Assembly (NCBI GenBank): GCA_900553815.1
Contig: USEY01000012.1
Coordinates: forward strand, 1 to 58,033
Source: an uncultured Bacteroides sp.
GTDB taxonomy: Bacteria; Bacteroidota; Bacteroidia; Bacteroidales; Bacteroidaceae
Reading direction: 5' to 3'
Length of the DNA stretch: 58,033 nucleotides
The position numbers and the translations under genes are program-made. The notes beneath the pieces were generated by a model. That model did not search any database and was not told where the DNA came from. It was given only the letters and a program-made list of their open reading frames with translations. Of the stretch, positions 44,197-53,759 are shown one piece after another (the stretch's first letter is position 1; each line of letters opens with the position of its first letter).

Positions 44197-44222
44197 TGCG
44201 TGAATTCTTTATTTTTTGCAGG

Positions 44223-44258
44223 CAAAGATATGATTTCTCTGTGAAAGATGTATCTTTG
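44223..44258. promoter_or_regulatory. back-to-back -7 boxes of divergent promoters
   Basis: CAAAGATA (44223-44230; TATCTTTG on the minus strand, for aroB) and TATCTTTG (44251-44258, for the gene at 44334) point away from each other with 20 nt between them. Neither has a good TTTG at -33. Expression of the two genes may be linked. Confidence 0.5.
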
Positions 44259-44333
44259 TCGAGCCTTTAAGATGAAGACTGGAGATTTTGTAAGTCCGAA
44301 TCAATTGTTTTATCCATTAAAAAAAGAACCTTT

Positions 44334-44747
44334 ATGAAAGCATTGCTGCCTGTATATTGTCGTCCGTTGGGTTATTTCATCATGGCTTTGGCCCTGTTCC
44401 TTCCCTTTGTACTGTTTATGATGGGGAGGGTGACAGATGCCAACCTTCTGTTCTACAAAGAATGCTCTAAGCTTTTAATGATGATGGGGGCATTGATGAT
44501 AATCTTTGCGCTGAACAAAAACGAGAGCCGTGAGCTGGAACAGGTCCGCAACAAAGCTACACGCAATGCCATCTTCCTGACCGTACTTTTCATCTTTGGC
44601 GGCATGCTCTACCGCGTGGCGCAGGGCGACTATTTATCGGTCGATAGTTCGTCTTTCCTGATATTCCTTATCCTGAACGTGCTTTGTCTGGAGTTTGGTA
44701 TTAAGAAAGCATCGGTTGACAAATTGTTCAAGCGCAATCGGCAATAA
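44334..44747 (+). CDS. four-helix membrane protein of unknown function
   Basis: A 137-residue hydrophobic protein with about four transmembrane segments (around GYFIMALALFLPFVLFMMG, KLLMMMGALMIIFAL, AIFLTVLFIFGGMLY, FLIFLILNVLCLEF) and a basic C-terminus (KLFKRNRQ). I do not recognise the family. It is a single gene, divergent from aroB and followed by a hairpin terminator. Confidence 0.65.
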   Translation: MKALLPVYCRPLGYFIMALALFLPFVLFMMGRVTDANLLFYKECSKLLMMMGALMIIFALNKNESRELEQVRNKATRNAIFLTVLFIFGGMLYRVAQGDYLSVDSSSFLIFLILNVLCLEFGIKKASVDKLFKRNRQ

Positions 44748-44755
44748 GGTCGTGA

Positions 44756-44790
44756 CAAGGTAAAGCGTTGGTGGCCTTACCGCTTTTATT
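44756..44790 (+). terminator. terminator after the small membrane protein gene
   Basis: AAAGCG (44762-44767) can pair with CGCTTT (44781-44786), and GGTAA (44759-44763) with TTACC (44777-44781); both end near TTTTATT. Only one fold can form at a time, and the stem is short. Confidence 0.5.
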
Positions 44791-45079
44791 CACTTTCTAT
44801 ATTATTTTTATAATGTGTTGTTTCGATGAGTGCGGTAGAATTTGCATCGCGATACAAACGAAGCTTTATTGTCTGTACTTGACTGCATGGGTGATAATCG
44901 TTAAAGGTTCCTTTTGATAGCAGTTAACTGCTATGAATCGGTCTATATTGAGCGAGTGCATTGAATTTCAAAAGTCTTTTTAATATTCTTTAAATTAAAC
45001 CTTTTCAGACAAGCACTGTCAAATGAAGCGTATGTTTGAAAAACATAGTTGATTTTAGAATAGAATAGACATTAAACAG
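44791..45079. other. gap carrying a lone ATAGCAGTTAACTGCTAT palindrome
   Basis: The perfect 18-bp palindrome ATAGCAGTTAACTGCTAT (44927-44944), preceded by CTTTTG, is identical to the one inside the array at 299-408. It stands alone with no 22-nt neighbours. No gene is seen. The rest leads to the receptor gene, with no clear promoter match. Confidence 0.6.
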
Positions 45080-47983
45080 ATGAAAAGATTGATTGGTGGA
45101 ATAGCGTTGTTGTTGCTGGCAACGCTTTCGGCATTTGCACAGACCAAACGGGTAACTGTGTCGGGACGTGTAGTGGAAGACACTGGCGAACCGGCCGTGC
45201 AGGCAACAGTACAGTTGCTATCATTGCCCGACAGTACATTTACAACAGGCATTGCCAGTAACGAGAAAGGTTATTTTTCCCTGCCTCGGGTAAAAGCAGG
45301 CAAGTATGTGTTGAAGGTTTCTTATATCGGTTTCAAGAACAAGTTGATTCCGTTGCAGTTGACTGCATCGGCACCGAACAAGAATGTGGGAACGGTGAAG
45401 CTGGAGACGGATGCTATTATGCTGGCAGAGGCTGTGGTAGTGGCAGAAGCACCGCAGGTACAGATTGTGGAAGATACGGTGGCTTTCAATTCATCAGCCT
45501 ATCGTACACCTGAAGGAGCCATGCTTGAAGAGTTGGTAAAGAAATTGCCGGGTGCCGAGGTGGACGATGATGGCAATGTGAAAATCAATGGAAAGGAAAT
45601 ATCGAAAATCATGGTGGATGGTAAAGAGTTCTTTGGCGGCGACGTACAGACCGGACTGAAGAATTTGCCGGTGGACATGATAGAGAAACTGAAGACGTAT
45701 GATAAGAAATCAGACTTGGCACGAATTACTGGTATTGACGATGGCGAGGAAGAAACTGTACTTGACCTTACGGTGAAGAAAGGCATGAATCAAGGTTGGT
45801 TTGGCAATGTGGACGTGGCCGGCGGTACGGAGAAACGTTATATGGGTAGGGCTATGGTGAACTATTTTTATGACAAAACGCAGGTTTCTTTGATTGCTGG
45901 TGCCAACAATGTGAACGACCAGGGATTCTCTGCGGGTGGAGGTGGACCACGTTGGAGACGTAACAATGGACTGACTGCCAAGAAAATGATTGGTATAAAC
46001 TTTGCAACCCAGACTGATAAGATAGAGTTGGGTGGTAGTGCTCGTTACAATTATTCAGATGGTGATATAGCCAGTGTAGGATCGACTGAGAACTTCCTTA
46101 CCAGTGGTAATTCTTACTCTAACTCCAATACGTTGAGCCGGAATCGCAATAAACGGTTTAGTGCAGATTTCCGTATGGAGTGGCGTCCCGATACAATGAC
46201 AAATATCATATTCCGGCCTGATTTTTCTTATGGAAAAACCGATAATCTCTCTTCTTCCGAATCAGGTACCTTTAATGATGACCCGTATAATCTGGTTGAA
46301 AACCCAAATGATTATCTGAACCTTGATAATCTGGCGCAGAATGATCCGTTGCGCGAAGTACGTGTCAATGCCATTAACAGTGGTACACTGAACGATAATA
46401 AGGATATAACGGCTAATGCCACCTTGCAAGTGAATCGTAAACTGAATTCGAAAGGACGAAATATAACTTTCCGTGGCCGTTTCAGCTATGGTGATTCTGA
46501 GAGCAATCAGTTTACCGAATCTATGACCAATTATTTCTTGTTGCAGAACTATCTTGGGGGTGACTCGGTGCTGATACGCAATCAGTATATCAATACACCG
46601 GCAAAAGATTATAATTATCGTTTGCAATTGACTTATAGTGAACCTATAGCTCGTGCTACCTTCTTACAATTCAGTTATCAGTTCCAGTATAAATATAGTG
46701 AGAGCGACAAGAGTACCTTTGACTTGCAACCGTTCTCCGACTGGGGACTTGGAGCAACACTTCCCGATGGTTATGAGGAGAATGAAATAGACAGTTTGGG
46801 TAAGTATGCCGAATATCGCTACTACAATCATGATGCTTCGGTAGCTTTGCGCTTCATTCGCGAGAAATACCAGTTGAGTGCAGGAATGTCGTTTCAGCCC
46901 CAACATACTATTTTGTCTTATAAACGGGGTGACTATATGATAGACACTACACGAAATGTCTTCAACTTTGCTCCTAACATTGATTTCCGTTATCGTTTCT
47001 CGAAGGTTAGTCAGCTACGTTTCACTTATCGAGGACGTAGTAGTCAGCCTTCCATGGAGAATTTGTTGCCTATTGTGGATAACTCCAATCCGCAGAACAT
47101 ACGCATTGGTAATCCGGGTTTGAAGCCGGCTTTTACACATACCATGCGTTTCTTCTATAATACTTACGATGCAGACAAGCAGCGTGGTATTATTGCCCAT
47201 GCAAACTTTTCGGCTACCCAAAACAGCATAAGTAATAGTCGTATATACAATGAAGCTACCGGTGGATGGACCACTACTCCCAAGAACATCAACGGTAACT
47301 GGAATGCGTTTGGTATGTTTGGTTTCAATACGGCATTGAAGAATAAGAAATTTACTATTAATACTTTCTCCAATGCCAGCTATGTAAACAACGTGGCTTA
47401 TTTGACTGATAGTCAGACAAGGGTAGAAAACAAGAATACTACAACTAACCTGACACTGAATGAGCGGTTGAATGGTACATACCGGAATGATTGGTTTGAA
47501 TTTGGATTGAATGGCACATTGTCTTATTCGATAGAAAAGGATAAACTGACGCCTGACAATAATCAGCAGCCTTACACGTTCTCTTACGGTGCTACAACAA
47601 CAGTCAGCATGCCCTGGAGCATGAGCTTGTCTACCAATATTGCCAATCAGAGTCGTCGCGGTTATCGTGATGCCAGTATGAATCGTAATGAGCTGATATG
47701 GAATGCCCAGTTGTCGCAGACATTCTTGAAAGGAGCTGCCACAATTAGCTTCGAAATGTATGACATCTTGCGTCAGCAGAGCAATATTACCCGTTCGTTG
47801 ACGGCTGACGGTCGTTCGGTGTACGAGTATAATGGTGTGAACAGCTACTGTATGCTCCATTTCATTTATCGTTTGAACATCTTTGGCGGTAAGGCAGCCC
47901 GTGACAAGATGAATCAGCGTCATGGTCCTGGCCCGGGTGGTTTTGGCGGACCGCGTGGTTTTGGCGGTCGCAGACCTTTTTAA
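45080..47983 (+). CDS. TonB-dependent receptor-like outer-membrane barrel protein
   Basis: A 967-residue protein: signal peptide (ending near LSAFAQT), carboxypeptidase-regulatory-like domain (about 22-105, VSGRVVEDTGEPAVQATV), plug-like part (LEELVKKLPGAEVDDDGN, KISKIM-type repeats, LDLTVKKGMNQGWFGN) and a long beta barrel with many aromatic-ended strands, matching the outer-membrane beta-barrel family 3 rather than SusC. The C-terminus is a Gly/Pro/Arg-rich tail (GPGPGGFGGPRGFGGRRPF) beyond the last strand. No lipoprotein partner is adjacent, so it may act in transport or surface assembly. Confidence 0.85.
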   Translation: MKRLIGGIALLLLATLSAFAQTKRVTVSGRVVEDTGEPAVQATVQLLSLPDSTFTTGIASNEKGYFSLPRVKAGKYVLKVSYIGFKNKLIPLQLTASAPNKNVGTVKLETDAIMLAEAVVVAEAPQVQIVEDTVAFNSSAYRTPEGAMLEELVKKLPGAEVDDDGNVKINGKEISKIMVDGKEFFGGDVQTGLKNLPVDMIEKLKTYDKKSDLARITGIDDGEEETVLDLTVKKGMNQGWFGNVDVAGGTEKRYMGRAMVNYFYDKTQVSLIAGANNVNDQGFSAGGGGPRWRRNNGLTAKKMIGINFATQTDKIELGGSARYNYSDGDIASVGSTENFLTSGNSYSNSNTLSRNRNKRFSADFRMEWRPDTMTNIIFRPDFSYGKTDNLSSSESGTFNDDPYNLVENPNDYLNLDNLAQNDPLREVRVNAINSGTLNDNKDITANATLQVNRKLNSKGRNITFRGRFSYGDSESNQFTESMTNYFLLQNYLGGDSVLIRNQYINTPAKDYNYRLQLTYSEPIARATFLQFSYQFQYKYSESDKSTFDLQPFSDWGLGATLPDGYEENEIDSLGKYAEYRYYNHDASVALRFIREKYQLSAGMSFQPQHTILSYKRGDYMIDTTRNVFNFAPNIDFRYRFSKVSQLRFTYRGRSSQPSMENLLPIVDNSNPQNIRIGNPGLKPAFTHTMRFFYNTYDADKQRGIIAHANFSATQNSISNSRIYNEATGGWTTTPKNINGNWNAFGMFGFNTALKNKKFTINTFSNASYVNNVAYLTDSQTRVENKNTTTNLTLNERLNGTYRNDWFEFGLNGTLSYSIEKDKLTPDNNQQPYTFSYGATTTVSMPWSMSLSTNIANQSRRGYRDASMNRNELIWNAQLSQTFLKGAATISFEMYDILRQQSNITRSLTADGRSVYEYNGVNSYCMLHFIYRLNIFGGKAARDKMNQRHGPGPGGFGGPRGFGGRRPF

Positions 47984-48024
47984 AATGTTAATATGACCAG
48001 CATTGTGTTATAAGTTGATGCTTT

Positions 48025-48073
48025 TTCTTACATTTGTTTACATTTACTCGGTTTATGTAAACAAATGTAAGAA
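48025..48073. repeat. perfect 19-bp inverted repeat ending 2 nt before the cls start codon
   Basis: Arms 48025-48043 and 48055-48073 are exact complements with an 11-nt loop. The left arm includes TACATTTG (48029-48036), a possible -7 box. The hairpin ends 2 nt before the ATG at 48076, so it replaces the usual ribosome-binding region. It may be the receptor gene's 3' end, an operator, or an RNA control element for cls. Confidence 0.8.
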
Positions 48074-48075
48074 TT

Positions 48076-49515
48076 ATGTTCGACTGGAATATGCTTGCCG
48101 GACAGATTGCAGAGCTGGCATGGAATATCATATACTTTGGTCTTGTCATCAGTACGGTTATTGTTGTGGTGCTGGATAATCGCAATCCGGTGAAGACCAT
48201 GGCTTGGGTACTGGTACTTACTTTCTTACCCATTGTGGGTCTTATACTCTATTTCTTTTTCGGTCGTAGCCAGCGGAGGGAGCGCATCATCAGTAAGAAG
48301 AGTTATGGTAGATTACTGAAGAAACCCAAGGCTGAATATTTGGCACAAGAGAGTGCTTCGTTACCCGTCGGCTATACTCGGCTGATTTCATTGTTTCGGA
48401 ATACCAACCAGTCTTTCCCTTTTGATGGTAATCAGATAGATACTTATACTTCAGGGGCTACTTTCTTTGCTGCTTTGCTTCGCGAATTGCAGAAGGCTAC
48501 TCAGCATATTCATTTAGAATTTTATATTTTTGAAGACGATGCCATAGGGCGCATGGTGCGCGATGTGTTGATAGAAAGGGCAAAGGCCGGAGTAGAAGTA
48601 CGTGTAATCTACGATGACGTTGGTTGTTGGCATGTGTCTGACCGCTTTTTTGAGTCTATGCGCGAGGCGGGAATAGATGTACGTTCATTCTTGAAAGTTC
48701 GTTTTCCTTTGTTTACCAGTAGGGTTAATTACCGCAATCATCGCAAGATAGCTGTAATTGATGGTTGTGTAGGATTTATTGGTGGAATGAATCTGGCTGA
48801 GCGTTATATGCGGGGTATTGGTAGCGGAATATGGCGCGATACACATTTGATGATTAAAGGTAAGGCTGTGCATGGATTGCAAACAACCTTCTTGCTTGAT
48901 TGGTATTTTGTAGACAGAACCTTGATTACGTCTGCTTCATTCTTTCCTAAGTTGGACGTTTGTGGTACTTCGTTAGTGCAGATAGTAACCAGTGAACCGA
49001 TTGGTCCTTGGAAAGAAATAATGCAAGGGTTGGTAAAAGCCATTGCATGCTCCAAGAAGTATTTCTATATGCAGACACCTTATTTTTTGCCTACCGATTC
49101 GGTGATGGTTGCCATGCAAACAGCAGCTTTGGCTGGTGTGGATATTCGTTTGATGATTCCTGAGCATGCCGATAGCAAGCTGACACATCTGGGTTCTTGT
49201 TCGTACCTGGCCGATGCCATGCAGGCTGGTGTAAAGGTCTATTTGTATAAGAAAGGTTTTTTGCATTCTAAACTGATGGTATCAGACGACGAATTGTCTA
49301 CTGTGGGCTCTACCAATGTAGATTTCCGCAGTTTTGAGCACAACTTTGAGGTGAATGCCTTTATTTATGATAAGGAGGTGGCTTTGCAGATGCGGGAAAT
49401 ATTCTTGCAAGACCAGCGCGATTCTGTCTTGTTGTCACTTAAAGCATGGACGAAACGGCCTTGGTACAGAAAAGCGGCCGAGAGTATCGTCCGCTTATTG
49501 TCTCCCTTGCTTTGA
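48076..49515 (+). CDS. cls: cardiolipin synthase
   Basis: A 479-residue phospholipase D-superfamily enzyme that joins phosphatidylglycerols to cardiolipin. Two N-terminal membrane helices (about 10-60) are followed by both HKD motifs: HRKIAVIDGCVGFIGGMN and HSKLMVSDDELSTVGSTN. Length and order match bacterial Cls. The 5' region is unusual, with a 19-bp hairpin two bases before the start. Confidence 0.92.
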   Translation: MFDWNMLAGQIAELAWNIIYFGLVISTVIVVVLDNRNPVKTMAWVLVLTFLPIVGLILYFFFGRSQRRERIISKKSYGRLLKKPKAEYLAQESASLPVGYTRLISLFRNTNQSFPFDGNQIDTYTSGATFFAALLRELQKATQHIHLEFYIFEDDAIGRMVRDVLIERAKAGVEVRVIYDDVGCWHVSDRFFESMREAGIDVRSFLKVRFPLFTSRVNYRNHRKIAVIDGCVGFIGGMNLAERYMRGIGSGIWRDTHLMIKGKAVHGLQTTFLLDWYFVDRTLITSASFFPKLDVCGTSLVQIVTSEPIGPWKEIMQGLVKAIACSKKYFYMQTPYFLPTDSVMVAMQTAALAGVDIRLMIPEHADSKLTHLGSCSYLADAMQAGVKVYLYKKGFLHSKLMVSDDELSTVGSTNVDFRSFEHNFEVNAFIYDKEVALQMREIFLQDQRDSVLLSLKAWTKRPWYRKAAESIVRLLSPLL

Positions 49516-49572
49516 TAACGTATAAGGCAAGTATTGATAGGTGCCTTTAAATATTCAAACAATCCGTATTTT

Positions 49573-50109
49573 TCATCGGAAGAAAGAGAAATTGACGCTT
49601 CCGTAAACTCTTCTTTCTATGAAATGAGGATGCGTCTCAAAGTCGTTTTTCTTTCCGTGTTCCAAGACGAACAATCCTCCTTCTGCCAACATGTTATTTT
49701 CAAAAACAAGGTCAGGAAGTGTTTCAAGGCCTGGAAGCTCATAGGGCGGGTCCGCAAAAATAAAGTCAAACTGTTCCCGTCCGCCTTTTATATATTTGAA
49801 TACGTCGCCTCGTACAGGAATGCACTTATCCGTTTTGACTTCCTGCATGATTTTGCAGATGAAGGCATAGTGGTCACGGTCTTTCTCTACACTGATGACT
49901 TGTTGGCAGCCACGTGACACCAGTTCTATACTGATGCTTCCTGTACCGGCAAACAAATCGAGTGCACGTACATTGTCTTCTTCAAAGTCGAAATAGTTTG
50001 AAAGCACGTTGAACAAGTTTTCCTTGGCAAAGTCAGTTGTAGGACGGGCTTTGAATGTATGTGGAACATCAAAGCGTCTTCTTTTGTATATTCCGCTGAT
50101 TACTCGCAT
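49573..50109 (-). CDS. rsmD: 16S rRNA (guanine966-N2)-methyltransferase
   Basis: A 178-residue methyltransferase with an N-terminal substrate part (MRVISGIYKRRRFDVP, RPTTDFAKENLFNVL), SAM site (ALDLFAGTGSISIELVSRG) and catalytic DPPYE motif (FIFADPPYELPG). It methylates G966 of 16S rRNA. It overlaps the DUF3822 gene by 10 bases, so the two are translated together, a pairing common in Bacteroidetes. Confidence 0.92.
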   Translation of the reverse strand: MRVISGIYKRRRFDVPHTFKARPTTDFAKENLFNVLSNYFDFEEDNVRALDLFAGTGSISIELVSRGCQQVISVEKDRDHYAFICKIMQEVKTDKCIPVRGDVFKYIKGGREQFDFIFADPPYELPGLETLPDLVFENNMLAEGGLFVLEHGKKNDFETHPHFIERRVYGSVNFSFFR

Positions 50110-50876
50110 GTAACAATGGTTTTTAAGTCTAAATCGGAAGTCGGTTCCAAATAGGATACTTTTTCTATGAATTTTTTCAGTTCAGCTACCAGCTGCTCTT
50201 TGCCGGCCACACTGCCGGTGAGGCATAATTCATCTTTTTCCTGGTCGAAAGACAACTGTTTCCACAGATAGAGTATGTAGTACAGATAGTCAGAAATGTT
50301 TCGGCAGTCAAAAGAATTGGCCAGAAGCAGTTTACTACCCTGATAAGCTAAGGAATCAAGCGCTTTGTTGCGCAGGTGGATGTATAGCTTGCTATTGTGA
50401 GCCGTTCGGTTCAGGGTTGTTACGTGCTCCATGAAAGGAGTTACCTGTGAATAGAATTTCAGATTGTCATATTGCTCACGCAGGTAGTTGCGTGCGCTTT
50501 TATCCATACCAAAGAGTACAACCACATTGCTTCTATGCAATATGTTATATTCAACGGTTTCATTCTCCTTTTCGGGCAGGTTGTGATAGAAAAAAGTTTC
50601 TGTCAGTTCGTCTTCGAAATATTCCAGTGGAACCAAAGTGAATCGCTTGCTTGCCATGATGACATTAACCCTTTTGAACGGGCGTTTCAACCATTCCAAG
50701 TCAAGGAATGCCTGTTTCAAGTTGGCATTAAGTGAAAGTGTTTCGTTTGTCTTCCATGTGTGGAATGTGATTTCTCTAGCCGACTCGTCGGTTATAGAAA
50801 AAGAAAATCCATCCGTACTAAGACGGATGGATAATGTATATTGTTCCGATTTACTGAAATCAGTGTTTTCTATCAT
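50100..50876 (-). CDS. DUF3822-family protein
   Basis: A 258-residue protein with the DUF3822 layout (YTLSIRLSTDGFSFSI, FKRVNVIMASKRFTLVPLEYF, LYIHLRNKALDSLAY). The fold resembles actin-like ATPase relatives, but I see no intact nucleotide motif. It is translationally coupled to rsmD. Function unknown. Confidence 0.8.
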   Translation of the reverse strand: MIENTDFSKSEQYTLSIRLSTDGFSFSITDESAREITFHTWKTNETLSLNANLKQAFLDLEWLKRPFKRVNVIMASKRFTLVPLEYFEDELTETFFYHNLPEKENETVEYNILHRSNVVVLFGMDKSARNYLREQYDNLKFYSQVTPFMEHVTTLNRTAHNSKLYIHLRNKALDSLAYQGSKLLLANSFDCRNISDYLYYILYLWKQLSFDQEKDELCLTGSVAGKEQLVAELKKFIEKVSYLEPTSDLDLKTIVTCE

Positions 50877-50918
50877 ATATATAATGTATCAGTTCGGAAG
50901 AGGGAAGTTCTTATTATA

Positions 50919-51605
50919 TTATTCCCAGTTTCCTGCATTGTTGTTGGCTGTTTCCAAGCTACCAATCATCAGACCGCAGTACTTACCCAATTTGGTTTGT
51001 ACGTCTTTCATGTTGGCAATTTCTTGTTTGTCCAGACCGTTCAGGTAAACTTCATACGGAGTTCTAACTTCGAGCAAGCAGATAGGAGCACCAGACTTGG
51101 CAGTGTCGTTTCTTACTTCCATCTCGAATTGAGTACCGTTACCGAAGGGAACGTATCTCAGAGAGTCAGCGTTAAAGCCTTTCGGGAAGATTGTATCCAG
51201 AACTGCTACCCACATAGTATCACGTTTGAAGTTCTCCAAGCCCCACTTCTTAACTTCGTCATAGCGACCAGTTTTCTTGGCTTTTTCAATGATGCTGATA
51301 GCTTTCTTTTCTGTCAGACCATCTTCCAGCTGCTTATCGTTCAATTCGCCTTGTTTGTAGATGAACGGAAGTTTCTGGTTTTTAACGAAATCAATCAGAG
51401 TGTCAAAGTTGGCAGTGTATTGCTGTTGATTCAGGTTGCGGTACTCTGTTTGTGCCTTACGAATGTCAATCAGTCTGGCAATAACTGCTTTTTCTCTAAT
51501 TGCTTTTTCCTTGTCGAAGTTAATCGGGCCCATGATGCTGGCATAGCAGATGTAAACTAAAACCAACGCGCATAAAGCCAACACGATGTTAAATACTGTT
51601 TTCAT
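50919..51605 (-). CDS. membrane-anchored conserved protein of unknown function
   Basis: A 228-residue protein with an N-terminal transmembrane or signal-anchor helix (VFNIVLALCALVLVYICYA), a coiled-coil-like stretch (DKEKAIREKAVIARLIDIRK) and a periplasmic part of mixed alpha/beta character. A minus-strand TATTTTTG box (51649-51642) could be its promoter. I recognise no family beyond a Bacteroides hypothetical type; it lies 42 nt upstream of the DUF3822 gene and may share its transcript. Confidence 0.65.
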   Translation of the reverse strand: MKTVFNIVLALCALVLVYICYASIMGPINFDKEKAIREKAVIARLIDIRKAQTEYRNLNQQQYTANFDTLIDFVKNQKLPFIYKQGELNDKQLEDGLTEKKAISIIEKAKKTGRYDEVKKWGLENFKRDTMWVAVLDTIFPKGFNADSLRYVPFGNGTQFEMEVRNDTAKSGAPICLLEVRTPYEVYLNGLDKQEIANMKDVQTKLGKYCGLMIGSLETANNNAGNWE

Positions 51606-51702
51606 GATAAATATGTTTTTTTAGTTATTATATTCGCACCGCAAAAATAAAAGAAATAAATTTAAAAACGACTCTTTCCTGTTACTTTTTTCTTGTAGAA
51701 AA

Positions 51703-53121
51703 ATGATAAATAACTATTTAGAAAGGCAAATTAAGGAAAATTTCCCTTATTTGCCAACTCCTGAGCAAGATTTGGCCGTAAAATCGCTGTCTGAGTTCCT
51801 CCTTTCGCGGGAGAAAGATGGCGTTTTCCTGTTGCGTGGATATGCTGGAACGGGAAAAACTTCGCTTGTAGGAGCATTGGTGAAGACCTTGGACAAGTTG
51901 CAACAGAAGACTGTCCTCTTGGCTCCTACCGGGAGGGCGGCAAAGGTTTTTGCAGCTTATGCCGGGCATCCTGCATTTACCATTCACAAGAAGATTTACA
52001 GACAGCAGGCTTTTTCCAATGAAATGAATAATTTCTCGGTAAACGACAACCTGACTACCCATACCTTATATATAATAGACGAAGCTTCGATGATTTCCAA
52101 TGAGGGACTCTCGGGCAGTATGTTCGGCACCGGCCGATTACTCGACGATCTGGTGCAGTTTGTCTATTCTGGCCAGGGATGCCGTTTGTTGCTCATGGGT
52201 GATACAGCTCAGTTGCCGCCGGTGGGCGAGGAGCAGAGCACAGCCTTGTGTGCTGATGTTTTGAAGGGGTATGGGCTGGAAGTTATGGAGGCCGACTTGA
52301 CTCAGGTTGTCAGGCAAGAGCAACAGTCGGGCATCCTTTGGAATGCCACCTGTCTGCGCCGTCTCATAGCCGAAGACAGGATAGACTCACTGCCTAAAAT
52401 TAAATTGACTGGATTTGCCGATGTCAAACTGGTGCCGGGCAATGAGCTGATAGATGCCCTGAACACCTGTTACGACCACGACGGCATGGACGAAACCATC
52501 GTGATTTGCCGTTCCAACAAGCGGGCCAATCTATATAATAAAGGTATACGCGCCCAAATACTATGGCGCGAAGAAGAACTGGAAACCGGTGACATGCTGA
52601 TGGTAGCCAAGAACAACTATTACTGGACCGAGAAAGAAAAAAACATGGACTTTCTGGCCAATGGTGAGACGGCGGTGGTGAGGCGTGTAAGACGTACGCG
52701 CGAACTTTACGGCTTCCGTTTTGCCGATGTTACATTGGTGTTTCCCGACCAGCATGATGCCGAACTGGAAGTGAACGTTCTGCTCGACACTCTGCATAGC
52801 GACGCACCCGCCCTGGCCAAGGCTGACAACGACCGCTTGTTCTATGCCGTACTGGAAGATTATGCCGATGTACCCCTGAAGCGCGACCGGATGAAGAAAA
52901 TGAAAGTTGACCCTTATTATAATGCACTCCAAGTGAAGTATGCCTATGCCGTTACCTGTCATAAGGCGCAGGGTGGTCAATGGAAGAATGTCTTTCTGGA
53001 CCAAGGCTATCTCTCTGATGAATACCTGACGCCCGATTACTTCCGTTGGCTCTATACCGCCTTTACCCGAGCCACAGGTACGCTGTACCTTGTCAACTAT
53101 CCGCCCGAGCAGACAGTCTGA
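51703..53121 (+). CDS. RecD-like superfamily 1 DNA helicase
   Basis: A 472-residue SF1B helicase: Walker A (GYAGTGKTSLVGALV), motif Ia (LLAPTGRAAKVFA), DEAS Walker B (YIIDEASMISNEG), motif III (LLMGDTAQLPPVG), motif IV (ICRSNKRAN) and motif VI region (VTCHKAQGGQWKNVF, LYTAFTRATGTLYL). It lacks the N-terminal RecB-interacting domain of RecD, so it is a short standalone RecD2-like enzyme, probably in repair or fork processing. It runs divergently from the gene at 51605. Confidence 0.85.
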   Translation: MINNYLERQIKENFPYLPTPEQDLAVKSLSEFLLSREKDGVFLLRGYAGTGKTSLVGALVKTLDKLQQKTVLLAPTGRAAKVFAAYAGHPAFTIHKKIYRQQAFSNEMNNFSVNDNLTTHTLYIIDEASMISNEGLSGSMFGTGRLLDDLVQFVYSGQGCRLLLMGDTAQLPPVGEEQSTALCADVLKGYGLEVMEADLTQVVRQEQQSGILWNATCLRRLIAEDRIDSLPKIKLTGFADVKLVPGNELIDALNTCYDHDGMDETIVICRSNKRANLYNKGIRAQILWREEELETGDMLMVAKNNYYWTEKEKNMDFLANGETAVVRRVRRTRELYGFRFADVTLVFPDQHDAELEVNVLLDTLHSDAPALAKADNDRLFYAVLEDYADVPLKRDRMKKMKVDPYYNALQVKYAYAVTCHKAQGGQWKNVFLDQGYLSDEYLTPDYFRWLYTAFTRATGTLYLVNYPPEQTV

Positions 53122-53141
53122 TTGTGTCTGATTAGGCGTGC

Positions 53142-53759
53142 TTATAGCGTCTCTTTGATGTCTTGCAGCTCCACCAGCTTGTTGACGATGGCGTAAATGG
53201 TGAGTCCTGCCGACGAGTGAATTTGCAGTTTGCGCGCAATGTTGCGGCGGTGGGTGATGACGGTGTGTATGGAGAGAAACAGCTTGTCGGCAATGGCCTT
53301 GTTGGTCATTCCTTTTACCACACAGGTGATGATTTCCTTCTCGCGTTGGCTCAGGGCCTCCTGCTCGTTGTCGCCGGTAGCCTCTTCTTCGTTTTTCAGC
53401 AATTGCTCCAGCCGTTCGGCAATGACGTCCGTGTCGTCGTAGATGGCAAAATGGGCATCGTATTCCTTCAGTGCATTGGTGTCAATGACCGAACAGACCA
53501 TCGCCACATATTTTATGTTTTCTTGCCTCCCGTGTTCTGCCTTGAAGTCTTTCAGGTTAAACCATCCGCCAAACGTGGGGTTGACAATTACCACGTCGGG
53601 CGTGTGCAGTTGCAGGTAGTTCTGCAAGGCATCGGGCGAGGACACTTCAACGGGATGCACATTCAGGTTGGGCAGCCGCTTCAGCACGGAGGTCAGTCCG
53701 CTGCGTATGATGACCGAAGTCTCGGCTACTACTATTTTCAGTGAAGTACTATTGTTCAT
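53142..53759 (-). CDS. LuxR-family regulator with a degenerate receiver
   Basis: A 205-residue protein. The C-terminal LuxR/GerE helix-turn-helix is typical (LSQREKEIITCVVKGMTNKAIA, LFLSIHTVITHRRNIARKL). The N-terminal half has receiver shape but lacks phosphorylation residues: the acidic pair is reduced (VVAETSVI) and the acceptor Asp is Asn60 (DVVIVNPTF). It should act without phosphorylation, perhaps by ligand or partner binding. It overlaps the hemerythrin gene by 11 bases. Confidence 0.85.
   Translation of the reverse strand: MNNSTSLKIVVAETSVIIRSGLTSVLKRLPNLNVHPVEVSSPDALQNYLQLHTPDVVIVNPTFGGWFNLKDFKAEHGRQENIKYVAMVCSVIDTNALKEYDAHFAIYDDTDVIAERLEQLLKNEEEATGDNEQEALSQREKEIITCVVKGMTNKAIADKLFLSIHTVITHRRNIARKLQIHSSAGLTIYAIVNKLVELQDIKETL

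Noticed and set aside
48025..48073. Invertible promoter flanked by inverted repeats
   Set aside because: Phase-variable promoters of Bacteroides lie between arms with far more DNA than an 11-nt loop; this is better explained as a hairpin.
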